This document shows, one piece after another, positions 13,040-20,145 of a stretch of 43,087 nucleotides of DNA (its first letter is position 1; each line of letters starts with the position of its first letter). Below the pieces are notes generated by a model that saw only the letters and a program-made list of their open reading frames with translations, was not told the origin of the DNA and did not search any database. Location: IMG/VR virus record IMGVR_UViG_3300028829_003755, positions 1 to 43,087 of that record; one strand, 5' to 3'. The position numbers were made by a program, and so were the translations under genes. Origin of the DNA: a virus.

Positions 13040-13113
13040 TGCGGGGTGGTGTAATGGCAACATCGTGGTTTCATTATCCACAGCCGGAGGTTCGATTCCT
13101 CCCCCCGCCACCA
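13040..13113 (+). tRNA. tRNA with CAT anticodon (Met-type, identity uncertain)
   Basis: A 74-base cloverleaf with encoded CCA. Acceptor GCGGGG pairs with CCCCGC, but position 1 (T) faces C at position 72. The D arm is GTGT/ACAT with a G18G19 loop. The anticodon stem GTGGT/TCCAC carries a T-T mismatch at its inner pair, and the loop TTCATTA puts CAT at 13072-13074. The T arm GGAGG/CCTCC closes the classic TTCGATT loop. The lack of a 1:72 pair is a feature of bacterial initiator tRNAs, but the three G-C pairs typical of initiators are incomplete and base 37 is T instead of a purine. Elongator Met or a lysidine-modified Ile tRNA are alternatives. It fits exactly between two genes. Confidence 0.85.
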
Positions 13114-13129
13114 TCTCAGGAGGAACTTA

Positions 13130-13543
13130 ATGGGCGAAACTAACCGCCTCCCTAACCCCGGTCACGTCATTCCGCTGGCCGATCCCTATACTTGGCCTAT
13201 CAGTGTGGATCCGGAGACTCAGTACGGCAACGTGCTGGAAGAGTACGTCCCGGCCCCGATCATCGTTGCTGCTAACCACACCTACGCGGTGGAGGTCGGT
13301 ACGACCGCGACCCTGATCTGGAACGCTGAGAACTACCCCGGCGCTGCTCGCGTCATGGTGCAGAACCTGTCCGGCGCGGACCTGTACTTCGGTGGCCCGG
13401 ATGTCACGATTGATAACGGGACGGTGCTCACGCACGGTTCGACCATTGTGCTTGAGACTCAGCATCCCAACGAGTTCTACGGTGTGGCTGTGGACGCGCA
13501 GGTGAGTCCGGCTGACACGCGGGTCTTCGTTGAGGGCGTCTAG
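13130..13543 (+). CDS. Small beta-rich virion or fibre-associated protein (137 residues)
   Basis: MGETNRLPNPGHVIPLADPY opens a protein made mostly of short strands (TYAVEVGTTATLIWNAENYP, ARVMVQNLSGADLYFGGPDV, TIVLETQHPNEFYGVAVDAQ), with the rhythm of phage decoration or fibre-base proteins of the jelly-roll type. A similar segment (NLIIQNQSDTDPIYISATAS) appears in the protein at 14037, so the two may share a fold. AGGAGG lies before the ATG. It begins the tail-fibre gene cluster and its stop overlaps the GTG of the collagen-like gene. Confidence 0.75.
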   Translation: MGETNRLPNPGHVIPLADPYTWPISVDPETQYGNVLEEYVPAPIIVAANHTYAVEVGTTATLIWNAENYPGAARVMVQNLSGADLYFGGPDVTIDNGTVLTHGSTIVLETQHPNEFYGVAVDAQVSPADTRVFVEGV

Positions 13544-14037
13544 TGCCAGTTGGGAGACTCATTGAAGAAGTCATCGGCCATCAGGGACCGCCGGGCGACC
13601 GGGGCGACCAAGGCGAGCGCGGCCCTGTTGGGCCTGTTGGTCCTCGCGGCGAGCGCGGGTCTACGGGCGCGCAGGGGCCAGAAGGTCCGCGCGGTCCCCG
13701 AGGGCCCAAGGGCGACGTCGGAGAGCCCGGTCCCATCGGAAGAGGTCTTAGGGGAGAGCCCGGACCTCGTGGTCTTGAGGGGGCTCAAGGAGTCAGAGGC
13801 CCGGCAGGCGTACAAGGACCTGCTGGACCGCGTGGGCGCGACGGAGTACAGGGAGAGCAAGGGTTTCAGGGCGTGGCCGGTGTACAGGGCCCACAGGGCG
13901 TCCGGGGACCGAAGGGTGATGCCGGACCCCGTGGGCGACGCGGGCCTCTCGGGCCTCCACCGCGACGTGAACACATCATTCTCATCCTCAAGGATCTTGG
14001 GTTTGAGTTCGACGCAAATGGGAAGGTGAAGCTCTAA
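13543..14037 (+). CDS. Collagen-like repeat protein (164 residues)
   Basis: After a short N-terminal helix (MPVGRLIEEVIGHQ) about 115 residues follow the Gly-X-Y pattern (GPPGDRGDQGERGPVGPVGP and onward), rich in Pro and charged X/Y residues, with one interruption at GRGLRGEPG. The last 25 residues (REHIILILKDLGFEFDANGK) form a small cap. Such proteins assemble into rigid triple-helical fibres on virions. GTG start overlaps the upstream TAG. Its place among other collagen-containing fibre proteins supports a tail or head fibre role. The GC-rich repeat makes long false frames on the other strand. Confidence 0.85.
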   Translation: MPVGRLIEEVIGHQGPPGDRGDQGERGPVGPVGPRGERGSTGAQGPEGPRGPRGPKGDVGEPGPIGRGLRGEPGPRGLEGAQGVRGPAGVQGPAGPRGRDGVQGEQGFQGVAGVQGPQGVRGPKGDAGPRGRRGPLGPPPRREHIILILKDLGFEFDANGKVKL

Positions 14038-14654
14038 TGGGCCAGCATGCAATTGACGGTCGCACACAGACCGGCGATCCCGGTGCAGGCGGCGGCGATG
14101 CAGGTGTAGTCGCACTTGTTATCAGGAAGGACTCATCCGGCAGCCTTGTGGCTGACGGCGAGTACACCGTACTACAGACTGACGCCACCGGAGCGCTTAA
14201 GGTTACCGGCGGCATTCCCTTTGAGGGCGGGCACGTAAACTACAACGTGGACGGCGACTTCACCGGCATTGAGGTCGGCGGCCTGCCTATGACCGTTGAC
14301 GAGAACGACACGTTCCAGCCGTTTCGGTCTGAGGCCGGGAATCTTAAAGTCACGGTCGAAGGCGGCACGGGCGGGAACACGTCTATTGAGCTTGGCACCG
14401 CCGCGACCACCACACAGGCTACCGCGAGCGGCACCGATTATGTCGTACCGTCTGACACCGACCGGCTGAACCTGATTATTCAGAACCAGTCAGACACCGA
14501 CCCTATCTACATCTCAGCCACGGCCTCGCCCGGTGCGGGACTTCTGGTGAAGCCCGAGGGCTCGGCTTCCTTTAGCCGCTCGCCCGGCGCTGAGTACCAC
14601 GTTTCTACTGCAGGACCGAGTGTCCAGATTGTCTGGTTTGCGGAGGTCGCATAA
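14037..14654 (+). CDS. Predicted virion protein with two beta domains (205 residues)
   Basis: MGQHAIDGRTQTGDPGAGGG begins a Gly-rich, then strand-rich protein. The first half (EYTVLQTDATGALKVTGGIP) and second half (ASGTDYVVPSDTDRLNLIIQ, GAGLLVKPEGSASFSRSPGA, VQIVWFAEVA) look like two beta domains. The second resembles small capsid-decoration or fibre-knob domains where polar residues alternate with hydrophobic ones. No name can be given. It starts within the TAATG overlap of the collagen-like gene and runs directly into the next collagen-type fibre gene. Confidence 0.73.
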   Translation: MGQHAIDGRTQTGDPGAGGGDAGVVALVIRKDSSGSLVADGEYTVLQTDATGALKVTGGIPFEGGHVNYNVDGDFTGIEVGGLPMTVDENDTFQPFRSEAGNLKVTVEGGTGGNTSIELGTAATTTQATASGTDYVVPSDTDRLNLIIQNQSDTDPIYISATASPGAGLLVKPEGSASFSRSPGAEYHVSTAGPSVQIVWFAEVA

Positions 14655-15976
14655 TGGCTGTGTATCCCCCGCTTACAGGGGGCGGCGGCGGTAGCGACGC
14701 TCCCGGCCCTCCCGGACCCCCCGGCAAGAGCGCCTACGCTGTCGCCAAGGACAACGGCTTTGTCGGCTCAGAGGCCGAGTGGCTTGAGTCGCTTGAGGGC
14801 GGCCCCGGCGCTGATGGCAAGGACGGCGTTGACGGCCTGCCCGGCGCTGATGGCAAGGACGGCCTGCCCGGCGCTGACGGCAAGGACGGCGTTGACGGCC
14901 TGCCCGGCGCTGATGGCAAGGACGGCCTGCCCGGCGCTGACGGCAAGGACGGCCTGCCCGGCGCTGATGGCAAGGACGGCCTTCCCGGAGCTGACGGCAA
15001 GGACGGCGCCGACGGAGCCGACGGCAAGAGCGCCTACGAGATTGCCAAGGCCAACGGCTTTGTCGGCACCGAGGCCGAGTGGCTTAAGTCGCTTGAAGGC
15101 GAAGACGGCGAACCCGGCAAGGACGGTGCTGGGGGAGCCCCCCGGTTCAAGGTCGCCCTTCCGTACAGCGATGGCGAGCTTGGGGATGACAACACCAAGA
15201 GCTTCGACATGCGCGCAAACGGCTCAGCAGCGACTGGGGCATACCACACCGTGACCGGAATCAACATCCGGTGCGAGAAGGACGACACGTTCCACGAGGT
15301 TGCGAACAGCCTCTACAACAAGATGAACGGTGAGCAGTTGAAGTGGAGTGACTCCGTTGGACGGTCTACTCACTACATGATCCGTTCAGGGACCAAGACC
15401 GACGAAGGCACCTACACCAAGTTCGGGTTCACGGTTGTTTACGCACCCCCGCCGGAAGGCGACTGGGGAACCAACACCAGCTGGGTATGGTCGGAATACG
15501 AGTCGCCGTTCACGATTGACGTGCCGCTGCTGTCCGACCCGATTAACCGGGAGGAACTGGAGAATCACGACAACGGCGTTGCGAGCACAGGGATCACCTT
15601 TACCGGCGCGCCGACCCCGATTATTTGGGACGGGTACGCCACCAAGGGCGACAAGATCATGTCGTTCAATAGCAGTTACAGCGGCCAGACCAAGGTCTAC
15701 TTCAGGCACAACCCCGGCACTTACGGCTTGTTCACATGGGACTTCGGGGAGACAACAAGCGCAGCGATGAGTTGGATCTTCGGCAGCGCCGGGGAAAGCT
15801 TGAAGGTGGACAAGTACGGGATCAAGGTCAACGGCAACTCGGTGAGCCGCAACGTGGACATCCTTGAGTCAGTTCGCGGGGCCAAGAGCTTTGAGGACTT
15901 CAAGCAGGCGCTGATCGCCAAGCTTGAGGAGCGAATCGCTCAGGAGGAGCGTGAACCGGAGGCCGAAGATGAATGA
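14654..15976 (+). CDS. Collagen-like tail fibre with KSAYEIAxxNGFVG modules (440 residues)
   Basis: A Gly-rich start is followed by a PGPPGPPGKSAYAVAKDNGF module ending EWLESLEG, then seven ADGKDG collagen-type repeats, then a second module (KSAYEIAKANGFVGTEAEWL). The remaining roughly 280 residues are a globular receptor-binding-like domain (SVSRNVDILESVRGAKSFED and earlier). The 'KSAY.IA..NGFVG...EWL.SL.G' unit is a recurrent linker in phage and bacterial collagen-like fibres. It ends in a charged coiled coil with EERIAQEEREPEAEDE. Likely a trimeric host-recognition fibre. The repeat array is DNA-level repetitive and may vary in copy number. Confidence 0.85.
   Translation: MAVYPPLTGGGGGSDAPGPPGPPGKSAYAVAKDNGFVGSEAEWLESLEGGPGADGKDGVDGLPGADGKDGLPGADGKDGVDGLPGADGKDGLPGADGKDGLPGADGKDGLPGADGKDGADGADGKSAYEIAKANGFVGTEAEWLKSLEGEDGEPGKDGAGGAPRFKVALPYSDGELGDDNTKSFDMRANGSAATGAYHTVTGINIRCEKDDTFHEVANSLYNKMNGEQLKWSDSVGRSTHYMIRSGTKTDEGTYTKFGFTVVYAPPPEGDWGTNTSWVWSEYESPFTIDVPLLSDPINREELENHDNGVASTGITFTGAPTPIIWDGYATKGDKIMSFNSSYSGQTKVYFRHNPGTYGLFTWDFGETTSAAMSWIFGSAGESLKVDKYGIKVNGNSVSRNVDILESVRGAKSFEDFKQALIAKLEERIAQEEREPEAEDE
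14807..15027 (+). repeat. 27-bp tandem repeat inside the fibre gene
   Basis: Seven near-identical copies of a unit encoding LPGADGKDG, two of them extended by a VDG insert, with only single-base differences between units. The homogeneity suggests recent expansion or ongoing homogenisation by recombination, which would change fibre length in steps of nine residues. Confidence 0.85.
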
Positions 15977-16146
15977 AGTGGGATCTTCGGGTAATCACAG
16001 CGATTGGTGTGTTTCTCTCGCTGGGGTTGATGCTTATTCTGACTCCGCTGGTGGACAAGCAAGTTGACGAAGCAGCACTTTCAGGGTTCTTTGCACTCCT
16101 TGGCGCTGCCCTTGCGTACGTGTTCACGGGAAACGATAAGCACTAA
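15973..16146 (+). CDS. Holin-like two-span membrane protein (57 residues)
   Basis: MKWDLRVITAIGVFLSLGLM begins a protein with one membrane helix (roughly residues 6-26), a short charged loop (DKQVDEA), and a second hydrophobic helix (ALSGFFALLGAALAYVF), ending in polar GNDKH. Two spans, small size and charged ends fit class II holins that open the membrane at lysis. The ATG overlaps the fibre gene stop as ATGA. The endolysin lies 2.6 kb downstream with fibre genes between, so pairing with it is by inference. Confidence 0.72.
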   Translation: MKWDLRVITAIGVFLSLGLMLILTPLVDKQVDEAALSGFFALLGAALAYVFTGNDKH

Positions 16147-16148
16147 AT

Positions 16149-16159
16149 TGTGCTATAAT
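16149..16159 (+). promoter_or_regulatory. Extended -10 promoter for tail-collar and lysis genes
   Basis: TGTGCTATAAT, three bases after the holin-like gene stop. No -35 match. Transcription should start near 16166, leaving a leader with GGGAGGA before the ATG at 16184. Confidence 0.72.
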
Positions 16160-16183
16160 ACAGGCATGGGAGGACATTGCTAA

Positions 16184-17275
16184 ATGGGAAGTTGGGTATA
16201 CCAGCCTCAGTCGGGCCCCGCAGGACCTCCGGGCGCTGACTCAACCGTTCCCGGCCCTGACGGCGCTGATGGCAAGAGCGCGTACGAGCTTGCGGTTGAG
16301 AACGGCTTTGTGGGCACCGAGCAGGAGTGGCTTGACTCGCTGGAAGGCGAGCCCGGCAGTGAGGGGGCCGAGGGACCGCCCGGTCCACCGAGGGATTCTT
16401 TGTACGGCGACTTGCAGCCTGCGGACCCGAGCCTCGTCTACGACGACTCGTGGTTGCTGGGTGGCGAGACTGGCTGGGTGCTAACCAAGAAGTCCAACGC
16501 TGACCGTGACGCTGAGTGGGCCGCGCCCACAGGCGGGTTCTTTATGCCTCCCGGTATCATCGCCCCGTTCATGGGAACGACTGCGCCTGATGGCTGGCTG
16601 CTCTGTGACGGGTCAGAGTACGACCCGGCGGACCTCCCCGAACTGCACGCGGCCAACAGCGACTTCCACGGCGACGGCACCTTCCGCGTGCCCGACCTTC
16701 GGGGCCGCTCACCCGTTGGCGCTCACGACATTCCGAACGACAACGTACTGGGCGTGGAAACAGCCATTGGCGAGCGACAGGGCGACTGGCGCACAAAGGC
16801 GCACTCGCACGCTGTTGCCCCTAGTGGGTACGCAAACTCACCGACTACCAGCAGCGGCTACAACGTCGGAACGATCAACGAGTGGGCTGCGTATTCCGGT
16901 CAGCCGATGGTGACTTCAGCCACAGACTCAAACGGGAACTCGCTGCCGCACGGTGTCCGGCGGACGAACATCACAGAGTCGCAGGGAACGGGTCCGGGCG
17001 ATTACGTGGTTCACATCAACGCCCACAGTTTCTCGGCTTACACACCCGAGGCCATTGCGGCCCACGGCGTATCCCACCAAGACCCGCAGACCGTTGTGAA
17101 CTTCATCGTCTACGCGGGTCGCTCAACGGCTGGAATCTCGCCGCTTAGCGAACTCGCGCCCGTAACCACGCGCATGATGATTGAGTCCCGGCTGGCAAAG
17201 GCGGGCATTGGCGAGGAAGAAGTCAAGATGCTCAAGGAGCAGCTTGAGGCACTTAAGACTGCGGAGGCAAAATGA
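16184..17275 (+). CDS. Tail collar fibre protein 1 (363 residues)
   Basis: The N terminus holds a short collagen-like run (GPAGPPGADSTVPGPDGADG) and one KSAYELAVENGFVGTEQEWL module, as in the fibre at 14654. Residues from about 125 form a phage tail collar domain: MPPGIIAPFMGTTAPDGWLL then CDGSEYD, FHGDGTFRVPDLRGRSPVGA, and later QTVVNFIVYAGRS. Collar domains cap trimeric short fibres and bind receptors. The last 40 residues (MMIESRLAKAGIGEEEVKML and KEQLEALKTAEAK) form a coiled coil almost identical to that of the next protein. Strong GGGAGGA ribosome site; the stop overlaps the next start. Confidence 0.9.
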   Translation: MGSWVYQPQSGPAGPPGADSTVPGPDGADGKSAYELAVENGFVGTEQEWLDSLEGEPGSEGAEGPPGPPRDSLYGDLQPADPSLVYDDSWLLGGETGWVLTKKSNADRDAEWAAPTGGFFMPPGIIAPFMGTTAPDGWLLCDGSEYDPADLPELHAANSDFHGDGTFRVPDLRGRSPVGAHDIPNDNVLGVETAIGERQGDWRTKAHSHAVAPSGYANSPTTSSGYNVGTINEWAAYSGQPMVTSATDSNGNSLPHGVRRTNITESQGTGPGDYVVHINAHSFSAYTPEAIAAHGVSHQDPQTVVNFIVYAGRSTAGISPLSELAPVTTRMMIESRLAKAGIGEEEVKMLKEQLEALKTAEAK

Positions 17276-18117
17276 CCATCGAATACACACCAGATGGGAC
17301 TCCGTATCTGTCGGATCAGTCATACCTGTCTGAGACTCCGCCGTACACTCAGGAACTCGCACAGATTATTGACGCTGGCACTGGCGGCGGAGTCTGCGAC
17401 ATTAAGGACTCTAAGTTCAACGACCTGCAGCCTGCCGACCCTGTGACGCCGTTCCCCATCGGGATGTTTACGATGTGGATGGGATGGTTTCACGACGGTA
17501 TGTGGTTCGCTAGTACACCCCCTAACGGGTGGCTGCTGTGTGATGGCCGGTCGTATGACGAAACGTACTTCTCCGCGCTATATGAAATCTGCGCCGCCTT
17601 CCACGGCGTCACAGATAGCACATTCCGCGTGCCCGACATGCGAGGACGTGTGCCGCTGGGAGTTACACCGCCTGAATGGGGATACGCGGACGAAGATAGC
17701 CGTCCTACCAGAACCATTATTCCCGGAGATAGGTGGGGCGACTGGCGGATCCAGAAGCACGTTCATCAAAATATGGTCGGCTGGGGCGCAGGTTCCAGTG
17801 GTTATCCGCTTTGGGACGGAGCATCTGATAAGAGTGCTTACGGACTGGGCACAAACACCGGGACTGTCACAGGGGTATCTGGCATGGGTCAAAACATGAC
17901 GCCATACACGGGCGTGAACTTCATCGTCTACACGGGCAAGCCGACGCTCGACACCAACGGCGACATCCTCCCCGAGTGCGGGCAGGGTGAGCCGATGCTG
18001 CCTATGAGTACACGCGGTATGATCGAAGACCGGCTGGCACAGGAAGGCATTACCGAGGAAGAGGTTAAGATGCTCAAGGAGCAGCTTGAGGAAATCAAGA
18101 AGACGGAGGCTAAGTAA
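17272..18117 (+). CDS. Tail collar fibre protein 2 (281 residues)
   Basis: A second collar-domain protein: FASTPPNGWLLCDGRSYDET, STFRVPDMRGRVPLGV and TGVNFIVYTGKPT follow the family order. Its N terminus (YTPDGTPYLSDQSYLSETPP and YTQELAQ) is shared with the next protein, and its C-terminal coil (MIEDRLAQEGITEEEVKMLK and EQLEEIKKTEAK) with the previous one. It shares NDLQPADP-like text with protein 1 as well. It probably forms part of a mixed or alternative fibre. ATG overlaps the upstream TGA. Confidence 0.88.
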   Translation: MTIEYTPDGTPYLSDQSYLSETPPYTQELAQIIDAGTGGGVCDIKDSKFNDLQPADPVTPFPIGMFTMWMGWFHDGMWFASTPPNGWLLCDGRSYDETYFSALYEICAAFHGVTDSTFRVPDMRGRVPLGVTPPEWGYADEDSRPTRTIIPGDRWGDWRIQKHVHQNMVGWGAGSSGYPLWDGASDKSAYGLGTNTGTVTGVSGMGQNMTPYTGVNFIVYTGKPTLDTNGDILPECGQGEPMLPMSTRGMIEDRLAQEGITEEEVKMLKEQLEEIKKTEAK

Positions 18118-18731
18118 TGGCTGTTGAGTACGACCCAAATGGCATTCCGATCCTGTCTGGGGAGTCAATGCTGTCTGACGTGCCTCAGTACACGCAGGAG
18201 CTCGCTCCGAAGCTAGTTGCTCTTGACGACAAGATTGACTCTGCGGGGGGTCCGACCGTGGTTGGTCCGCTCACATGGTCCCCCGGCACCTTCAATGTCG
18301 GTACGCACAACCTGACCGGCCACGCTTTCAACGGCAAGGTGGGCGATGTTTGGAGCGGTCAATTTGTTATCAGTTATGTGGGAAGCGGCGCCGTCGGCAG
18401 TGTCACCGGCAAGCTCAGCCTCGCCTCCGGCATTAGCCTTTCCAGCCCCACGAGCGGCGGTCTCAGCTTTGTCGGTAGTACATCCACCAATGTTATCTGC
18501 GTCGCGTTTTCGTGGAAAGCGGTTACCGCAAACGACTACTTGATCGTTAACATTTACAGCAATGGGGGCGGAACTTCGGACAGCCATATTCAGGCCACCG
18601 CCATCAACTTTGGAGGCGGTGTTACCACCACCCTGCGTGAACGAGCTGAAATGTTTAAGGAACGGTTGGAAACACCGACAGCAGGCACGGCAGACCAAAA
18701 GTTTGAGTATGAAAAGGAGCAAGATGCCTAG
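18117..18731 (+). CDS. Fibre or appendage protein with shared N-terminal module (204 residues)
   Basis: The first 30 residues (EYDPNGIPILSGESMLSDVP and QYTQELAP) match those of collar protein 2, suggesting a common anchor to the virion. The middle is a Gly/Ser/Thr-rich beta domain (GAVGSVTGKLSLASGISLSS and onward) with no collar motif. The C terminus is a charged coil (LRERAEMFKERLETPTAGTA). A receptor-binding or decoration role fits. Starts in a TAATG overlap, and its stop overlaps the endolysin start by eight bases. Confidence 0.75.
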   Translation: MAVEYDPNGIPILSGESMLSDVPQYTQELAPKLVALDDKIDSAGGPTVVGPLTWSPGTFNVGTHNLTGHAFNGKVGDVWSGQFVISYVGSGAVGSVTGKLSLASGISLSSPTSGGLSFVGSTSTNVICVAFSWKAVTANDYLIVNIYSNGGGTSDSHIQATAINFGGGVTTTLRERAEMFKERLETPTAGTADQKFEYEKEQDA

Positions 18732-19587
18732 TAATGCAGAAAAGGTACTGGCTGAGGCCCGCAAGTGGCTCGGTCATTCCGAAAGAAAGCCACAGCTCGA
18801 CAACCGAGGCACTGGCAACCCACCGACCTACTCGGAGGGATCGTGGATCGTCAACAAGTGCTGGCAGGAGGGCGGCTACTCCTCGCCGCAGCCGTGGTGC
18901 GGCTGCTTTGTGATTTTTGTTGCAAACCGCTGTGGATACAAGGCATACCAGCCGACCTCTAAGGGCGGGGTTGGCCACGGTTATACCGGCACAACTTACA
19001 GTGAAGCCCAGAAGCGAGGGTGGCTTAAGTCAAAGCCAGTTTCCGGCGCGTTGATGATTAAAAACGGCAAGCACGTCGGCATTGTGGACAAGGTGTATTC
19101 AGACGGGACTTACTCAACGATTGAGGGTAATTCAAACGACGCTGTGAGCTCCCGCCGCCGGAACCTCAGCGAAGGTTGGTCTTTCGTGGTGCCAAATGAC
19201 CTCGGCGGAGTTGGCTCGACCTCTGATGTAACGATGTACGCATTTGAGCGGCTGGACATCAAGATTTACGGAGGCTGGGGCACGAAGGAGGCCCGCGACA
19301 GTCAGATGACCAAGTTCAAGAACGGTCACCCTGACTACTGGACTAGGGCAATCAAGACCACCAAGAAGTCGCCCTACAGCTTTGAGGCAGGTCCTCCCGG
19401 CACCTACGGGAAGCCGACTCAGTACGGCGGCTGGTCCAGCAAGGCAACGCGCGACACCCAGCTGCAGCAGTTTCAGGCGGCTAACCCCGGCATCCCGACG
19501 CGCACCTACAACTACAAGAAGACCGTGGCGGGTCCGCCGCCCAGCGACTCCACGCCCACTACAGGTGGGCCGGACAAGACCACTTAA
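18724..19587 (+). CDS. CHAP-type endolysin with C-terminal wall-binding repeats (287 residues)
   Basis: The start MPSNAEKVLAEARKWLGHSE has AAGGAG four bases upstream; an in-frame extension to 18562 lies inside the fibre gene. Residues 1-150 form a CHAP-like amidase/endopeptidase: catalytic Cys in PQPWCGCFV (C59), His in KNGKHVGIV (H117), and Glu/Asn in TIEGNS (E134). The C-terminal part has two repeats with YGGW cores (IYGGWGTKEARDSQMTKFKN and QYGGWSSKATRDTQLQQFQA), probably cell-wall binding, joined to a Pro/Thr-rich tail. It should cut peptidoglycan after holin action. No signal peptide is visible, so export depends on a holin. Confidence 0.88.
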   Translation: MPSNAEKVLAEARKWLGHSERKPQLDNRGTGNPPTYSEGSWIVNKCWQEGGYSSPQPWCGCFVIFVANRCGYKAYQPTSKGGVGHGYTGTTYSEAQKRGWLKSKPVSGALMIKNGKHVGIVDKVYSDGTYSTIEGNSNDAVSSRRRNLSEGWSFVVPNDLGGVGSTSDVTMYAFERLDIKIYGGWGTKEARDSQMTKFKNGHPDYWTRAIKTTKKSPYSFEAGPPGTYGKPTQYGGWSSKATRDTQLQQFQAANPGIPTRTYNYKKTVAGPPPSDSTPTTGGPDKTT

Positions 19588-19595
19588 GGAGCATC

Positions 19596-19820
19596 ATGGA
19601 ACCACAGCAGCTGACACCTGAGGATATCGTAGACGAAGTTGACGAGCCGCGCGACGCGCCGCCGTCGGCTACGGTGGTGCGCTTCCAGTGGCTTCGGTGG
19701 ATTCTAGAGAAGACACCGGGCCTGCTTGAGCGTAATCCAAACGTGACCGAGCTCAAGGCTCGCCTTCACGATTACCAAGTTGAAAGGGGCGATTTTGCCG
19801 CTGGATCCGAAGAAGTGTAA
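19596..19820 (+). CDS. Small hypothetical protein between endolysin and HNH genes (74 residues)
   Basis: AAGGAG lies before the ATG. The protein (MEPQQLTPEDIVDEVDEPRD onward) is acidic at the start, has one amphipathic aromatic helix FQWLRWILEKTPGLL, and ends VERGDFAAGSEEV. It overlaps the HNH gene by 26 bases, so the two are coupled. The position between lysis and packaging genes and the amphipathic helix might suit a lysis accessory protein, but no family was recognised. Confidence 0.72.
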   Translation: MEPQQLTPEDIVDEVDEPRDAPPSATVVRFQWLRWILEKTPGLLERNPNVTELKARLHDYQVERGDFAAGSEEV

Positions 19821-20145
19821 GACCTGCGGCAAGGAGTTTACTCCTATCCGTAAGACAGCTAAGTTCTGTACGGATAAGTGCCGCTATCACGCTCATCTGG
19901 CTAACAAGAAGCGTATTACGATCCCGCGCGACCTGCGCTGGTCTGTGCTCAAGCGTGACGGGTTTATGTGCCGCTACTGCGGTGCTAAGCCCGGCGACCG
20001 CGAGCTTCGCGTGGACCACCTCACGTCTGTGAAGGATGGCGGCGCTTTGACCGCTATGAATAATCTCGTCACGGCCTGTGACCCCTGTAACTCCGGTAAG
20101 GGTGATCGCAGCCTGACGATGGACGACGTGCCGCCTCTTGCCTAG
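19795..20145 (+). CDS. HNH endonuclease with N-terminal zinc finger (116 residues)
   Basis: TTG start chosen because AAAGGGG lies just upstream; another TTG at 19780 is in frame. Residues 8-29 are a zinc finger (CKTCGKEFTPIRKTAKFCTD then KC). The HNH domain follows: CRYCG (59-63), VDHLTSV with Asp-His (74-75), MNNLVTACDPCNSGKGDR with Asn90 and Cys95/98. In cos-type phages an HNH protein next to terminase is needed for cutting at the packaging site (HK97 gp74 type), which fits its place directly before the terminase genes. A homing endonuclease is less likely given its coupled position. Confidence 0.9.
   Translation: MPLDPKKCKTCGKEFTPIRKTAKFCTDKCRYHAHLANKKRITIPRDLRWSVLKRDGFMCRYCGAKPGDRELRVDHLTSVKDGGALTAMNNLVTACDPCNSGKGDRSLTMDDVPPLA

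Noticed and set aside
14734-15027. Regular short repeats that could be mistaken for a CRISPR array
   Set aside because: Units are contiguous, in frame and encode collagen-type LPGADGKDG; there are no variable spacers.
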